Positions 60,583 through 64,000 of a stretch of 64,000 bases of DNA are shown here, in pieces. The notes under the pieces are model-generated. The model saw only the letters and a list, made by a program, of their open reading frames with translations. It was not told the DNA's origin and did no database searches. Every line of letters starts with the position of its first letter. Within the stretch, counting starts at the first letter, position 1. The stretch covers positions 2,269,740-2,333,739 of the forward strand of contig NZ_AP018341.1 in the NCBI RefSeq assembly GCF_003574135.1, given 5' to 3'. The position numbers and the translations under genes are program-made. The stretch is from a cyanobacterium endosymbiont of Rhopalodia gibberula (lineage in GTDB: Bacteria; Cyanobacteriota; Cyanobacteriia; Cyanobacteriales; Microcystaceae).

Positions 60583-62571
60583 ATGAAAAAATCAGAAATT
60601 TCTTCGAGATGGACGATTGAAAATAGTAGCAACTTGTATCAAATTGATGATTGGGGAGATCCTTATTTTTCTATTAATGCTGAGGGTCATGTGGTAGTGT
60701 CTCCTCGAGGGAATAAGGATGATTCTCTAGACCTATTTGATTTAGTTGAATCTTTACAAGAGAAAAATATTAGTTTACCTTTATTGATTAGATTTCCTGA
60801 AATTTTAGCTGATCGCCTAGCTCGATTAAATAATTGTTTTAAAAATGCAATTAATCATTACAATTATTCTAATCACTATCAAGGAGTTTATCCTATTAAG
60901 TGTCATCAAAATCGTCAAATTATTGAATCGATTGTTCGTTATGGAAAACCATATCAGTTTGGATTAGAATCAGGTTCTAAACCAGAATTAATGATCGCTT
61001 TAGCCACCCTAGATCCTAATGCAAGTGTATCCGGTAATTCTTCAATCATTGTTTGTAATGGTTATAAAGATGCAATTTATATTAAAACCGCTTTGTTAGC
61101 TGTTCGTCTAGGATACAAACTGGTTATTGTCATTGAACAGTTAGAAGAACTTTATCTGACAGTACAAATAAGTGAACAATTAGCGATTGAAGCAAGCTTA
61201 GGGATACGAGTAAAATTAAGCACCAAAGGGTCAGGACGTTGGGGAAATTCTACAGGTGATCGCGCTAAATTTGGCTTAGATATTCCTCAAATTTTAACTG
61301 CAATTCAGTATCTGAAACAAAAGAATATTCTGTTCTATTTACAATTTCTTCATTTTCATATTGGCTCACAAATTTCTTCTATCAGTGTTATCAAAGATGC
61401 CATGCGTGAAGCGAGTCAAATTTATGTGCAGTTGGCAAAAATTAATCCAAACATGAAATATCTTGATGTGGGAGGAGGTTTGGGCGTGGATTATGAAGGT
61501 TCAAAGACCAACTCTTATGCATCAAAAAACTATAACATGCAAAATTATGCCAATGACATTGTTGCCGAAATTAAAGAAGCTTGTGAAGAAGCTGGTGTTG
61601 CAGCACCTATTTTAATTAGTGAAAGTGGGAGGGCAATTACTGCTCATCATTCCGTTGTGGTTTTTAATATACTTCACACTAATAGTGTTTCTAGCATAGT
61701 TCCTCCTCCTCGAGAAGAAGAAGAAAATTTGATTATTTGTAATCTTTGGGAAACTTATAAATCAATTAATCCGAGAAATTACCAAGAAATGTATCATGAT
61801 GCCATTCAATTTAAAGAAGAGGCTATCAGTCTATTTAATTTTGGTTATTTGAATTTAATAGAAAGAGCAAAGGCAGAGCAGTTGTACTGGGTTTGTTGTC
61901 AAAAAATTTATGACACGATTCGACATCAAGATTATATCCCCGATGATCTTGAAGACTTAGAGAAAACTATGGCTTCAATTTATTATGCTAATTTATCAGT
62001 TTTCCGTTCTACTCCCGATGCTTGGGCGATTAATCAACTGTTTCCTATTATGCCCGTTCACCGTTTAAACGAAGAACCTACTCAACGAGGAACTTTAGCC
62101 GACTTGACCTGTGATAGTGATGGTAGGATAGATCAATTTATTGATTTACGGAATAGCAAACCTGTTTTAGAATTACATCCGCTTCGGCAATCAAAAGTGA
62201 ACAAAGATAATAATTTACTTCCCCTAAAGTTTTCTGATTCTGAATATTCCATGAAAGAACCTTACTATTTGGGAATATTTTTAGTAGGAGCATATCAAGA
62301 AATTATGGGTAATTTTCACAATCTCTTTGGTAATCTAAATCAAGTTCATATTGTCACCAATTCAAAGGGATATAAGATTGATAATTTTGTTCAAGGGGAT
62401 ACAATTGCCCATGTATTGAACTATGTTCAATACGACACGAATAAACTAAGCCAACAAATTCGTCAACGTACTGAGCAAGCTGTACAAGAGGGTCGGATTA
62501 CACAAAAAGAATCTGAGATTTTATGGCGTAATTACAAAGAAAATCTTGATCTTTATACTTATTTAGGCTAA
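60583..62571 (+). CDS. speA: Biosynthetic arginine decarboxylase
   Basis: SpeA is a PLP enzyme that decarboxylates arginine to agmatine, the entry to putrescine and spermidine and a route to mobilise nitrogen. The PLP lysine is in GVYPIKCHQNRQI (about residues 102-114); the fold-III barrel shows KLSTKGSGRWGNSTGDRAKF, LQFLHFHIGSQI and YLDVGGGLGVDYEG. The C-terminal domain has GRIDQFIDLR and LGIFLVGAYQEIMGNFHNLF with the second active-site Asp/Cys region. At 662 residues it is full length. The start ATG is 43 bp after folP. Confidence 0.96.
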   Translation: MKKSEISSRWTIENSSNLYQIDDWGDPYFSINAEGHVVVSPRGNKDDSLDLFDLVESLQEKNISLPLLIRFPEILADRLARLNNCFKNAINHYNYSNHYQGVYPIKCHQNRQIIESIVRYGKPYQFGLESGSKPELMIALATLDPNASVSGNSSIIVCNGYKDAIYIKTALLAVRLGYKLVIVIEQLEELYLTVQISEQLAIEASLGIRVKLSTKGSGRWGNSTGDRAKFGLDIPQILTAIQYLKQKNILFYLQFLHFHIGSQISSISVIKDAMREASQIYVQLAKINPNMKYLDVGGGLGVDYEGSKTNSYASKNYNMQNYANDIVAEIKEACEEAGVAAPILISESGRAITAHHSVVVFNILHTNSVSSIVPPPREEEENLIICNLWETYKSINPRNYQEMYHDAIQFKEEAISLFNFGYLNLIERAKAEQLYWVCCQKIYDTIRHQDYIPDDLEDLEKTMASIYYANLSVFRSTPDAWAINQLFPIMPVHRLNEEPTQRGTLADLTCDSDGRIDQFIDLRNSKPVLELHPLRQSKVNKDNNLLPLKFSDSEYSMKEPYYLGIFLVGAYQEIMGNFHNLFGNLNQVHIVTNSKGYKIDNFVQGDTIAHVLNYVQYDTNKLSQQIRQRTEQAVQEGRITQKESEILWRNYKENLDLYTYLG

Positions 62572-62732
62572 TTAAGCATATGCGTGTAAATTTATTTTGA
62601 GAGATTTTTATCCTAAAAATTGCCCTAGAATGCTTTTTTTTAAAAAAAAAGAAAAAAGTTACCTGATTGAGAATATTATGTTAAGATGAAGGGCAGTGAG
62701 TTAGCTAAACTACACTAAGTGAAGTACATCTT

Positions 62733-63038
62733 GGGGGCGTGGCGGAATGGTAGACGCTACGGACTTAACAAAGTTGAGCCTTGTTAGAGAAATCTATCAA
62801 GTGACCGCTCTCAAACTCAGGGAAACCTAAGTCTGAGATACAGATAAGGCAATCCTGAGCCAAGCCTCGGACTTTTCGAGGAAGGTGCAGAGACTCGACG
62901 GGAGCTACCCTAACAGGTAAGGCTGAGGGTAAAGAGAGAGTCCAATTCTCAAAGCCTGTTTTGGCAGTAGCGAAAGCTATAAGAGAATGAAAATCCGTTG
63001 ACCGCAAGGTCGTGAGAGTTCAAGTCTCTCCGCCCCCA
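62733..63038 (+). tRNA. tRNA-Leu (UAA) interrupted by a group I intron
   Basis: The 5' exon 62733-62766 (GGGGGCGTGGCGGAATGG... ending GGACTT) and the 3' exon 62990-63038 (AAAATCCGT...CGCCCCCA) join to a full class II tRNA with anticodon UAA and a long variable arm (TGACCGCAAGGTCGT). Acceptor GGGGGCG/CGCCCCC pairs perfectly; T arm GAGAG TTCAAGT CTCTC. The intron sits between U34 and A35, the ancient position shared by cyanobacteria and chloroplasts. Confidence 0.97.
62767..62989 (+). other. Group I intron in tRNA-Leu (UAA)
   Basis: A 223-nt self-splicing-type intron without an ORF. It follows the last U of the 5' exon and ends in G (62989). Core elements are recognisable: the P/Q region (CTCAGGGAAACCTAAGTCTG, about 62816-62835), AATCCTGAGCCAAGCC (about 62851-62866) and the R/S region with GTGCAGAGACTCGACGGGAG. 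These match the standard cyanobacterial tRNA-Leu intron. Confidence 0.95.
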
Positions 63039-63094
63039 TTAAGTTTGAATAAGAAAACGACTGATTCCATATCAGTCTGGCTCTATCCGGTTAG

Positions 63095-64000
63095 TCAGCC
63101 CAGGCGACGAATCGCCTCTAACAACCCTCTGGCTTTGTTGATAGTTTCCTCGTACTCTGTTTCTGGGTCAGAATCAGCTACTAATCCTGCTCCTGCCTGG
63201 ACAGAGACAATATGCTGATCCTCACCCATAGGGCGGACGACCATTGTCCTAATCGCGATTGCAGTATTTAACTGTCCTTCAAAATCGTAGTAGCCATAGA
63301 CTCCCGAATACGGTCCCCTTCGTTCTGGTTCCAACTCATGGATAATTTCCATCGCTCGGATTTTTGGCGCACCGCTCACCGTTCCTGCGGGAAAACAAGC
63401 TTTAAGCAAGTCCCAAGCAGTCTTATCGGGAGCCAGCTCTCCTGTTGCGTTGCTCACAATGTGCATGACATGGGAATAGCGTTCAATCACCATCAATTCA
63501 TCAATAGTGACACTCCCTTTAACGCAAACCCGGCCTAAATCGTTACGTCCCAAGTCGACTAACATAACATGTTCGGCTATTTCTTTTGGATCTTCTAATA
63601 ATTCTTCAGCCAAGGCCCGATCCTCGATGGAAGTTTTTCCTCGTCGTCGAGTTCCAGCAATAGGTCGTAAGACAGCTTTGATCTTATTTTCAATGCGTTC
63701 AGCTTTAACCATCACCTCTGGACTTGAGCCAATAATTTGCCAGTCTCCAAAATTGTAATAAGCCATATAAGGGGAGGGATTAATCAACCGAAGAGAACGA
63801 TATAGATTGAAAGGATCATTATCATAAGTCGCGCTAAGGCGTTGGGAAACTACAACCTGAAAGATGTCCCCTGCACGGATGTATTCCTTCGCTCTGAGGA
63901 CATTTTTACAAAAACGTGACCGCCCCACGTTACTATCATATTCTGAAAGATCTGACTCGGCTAGTTTAGGATCTAATTCTAGAGCTTTAGCTTCCACGGG
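63095..64000 (-). CDS. trpE: Anthranilate synthase component I, C-terminal part (runs off the window)
   Basis: TrpE makes anthranilate from chorismate and ammonia, the first step of tryptophan synthesis. The chorismate-binding domain is nearly complete: [60 protein letters not shown] and [18 protein letters not shown] near the end. These forms ([14 protein letters not shown]) are of TrpE rather than isochorismate synthase or PabB, though PabB is hard to exclude from this part alone. The frame is still open at 64000; the N-terminal half, with the Trp feedback site, lies outside. It converges with tRNA-Leu, 56 bp away. Confidence 0.93.
   Translation of the reverse strand, partial: PVEAKALELDPKLAESDLSEYDSNVGRSRFCKNVLRAKEYIRAGDIFQVVVSQRLSATYDNDPFNLYRSLRLINPSPYMAYYNFGDWQIIGSSPEVMVKAERIENKIKAVLRPIAGTRRRGKTSIEDRALAEELLEDPKEIAEHVMLVDLGRNDLGRVCVKGSVTIDELMVIERYSHVMHIVSNATGELAPDKTAWDLLKACFPAGTVSGAPKIRAMEIIHELEPERRGPYSGVYGYYDFEGQLNTAIAIRTMVVRPMGEDQHIVSVQAGAGLVADSDPETEYEETINKARGLLEAIRRLG

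Noticed and set aside
62765-63218. Small ORFs of 68-80 codons over the tRNA-Leu region
   Set aside because: They lie on the group I intron and tRNA exons or the trpE antisense strand; structure explains the sequence.

Overview
This 64 kb window is from a cyanobacterium undergoing genome reduction. The cyanobacterial signal is consistent: phosphoribulokinase with the photosynthetic-type redox cysteines, the clock-output kinase SasA with its KaiB-like N-terminus, tRNA-Leu(UAA) interrupted by a group I intron at the anticodon, a GH57 branching enzyme, and cyanobacteria-typical families (DUF3110, DUF3181, DUF1350, a 49-aa protein ending in a GVQPF-type tail). The DNA is very AT-rich. Only about half of it (roughly 33 kb by my sum) is intact coding sequence; the rest is decayed genes and AT-rich spacers of 1-3 kb. 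I saw no insertion sequences, phage genes or CRISPR. Such a low coding density with scattered, still recognisable pseudogenes resembles obligate nitrogen-fixing symbionts (diatom spheroid bodies, Richelia) more than free-living Crocosphaera/Cyanothece. The lineage is inference; no nif structural or photosystem gene is in the window to settle it.

Layout. 0-5.3 kb: phosphatase, TerC, MutS. 5.3-8 kb: spacer. 8-10.8 kb: DUF3110, MurQ, CDF transporter. 10.8-13.6 kb: spacer with one doubtful ORF. 13.6-19 kb: Prk, a small membrane protein, tRNA-Gly, a ProA-like protein, Der. 20.3-23.4 kb: a RecB-type nuclease and an orphan ParA. 23.5-25.1 kb: a dead multi-TM channel-like gene. 25.2-31.4 kb: a conserved protein, SasA, GH57 branching enzyme, a glycosyltransferase-TPR protein. 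33-38.5 kb: DUF1350, a dead moaC, DUF3181, GloA, PyrE, a CAU tRNA, a Lys-rich protein. 38.9-45.4 kb: a dead Uma2 nuclease, RecQ, a 36-aa membrane ORF, a large spacer, a glycosyltransferase. 46.2-48.8 kb: ClpB. 49.5-52.3 kb: dead nifJ. 52.5-56.9 kb: the NAD operon pncB(dead)-nadD-nrtR-nadE on the minus strand. 57.7-64 kb: a 49-aa protein, TpiA, FolP, SpeA, tRNA-Leu with intron, and trpE running off the end.

The retained genes cover DNA repair, protein quality control, central sugar metabolism, glycogen branching, NAD, folate, pyrimidine, polyamine and tryptophan synthesis. The recognisable losses are pyruvate:flavodoxin oxidoreductase (nifJ), molybdopterin synthesis (moaC), nicotinate salvage (pncB), an osmotic-channel-like protein and a Uma2 nuclease. 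These are functions a sheltered endosymbiont could drop.

The most unusual structural signal is a set of long, perfect or near-perfect inverted repeats with arms of 11-26 bp. They share no common sequence, so they are not a REP or MITE family. At least three lie inside decaying genes, with arms that still align to the ancestral protein. This suggests they form in place during decay, for example by template switching, rather than by insertion.
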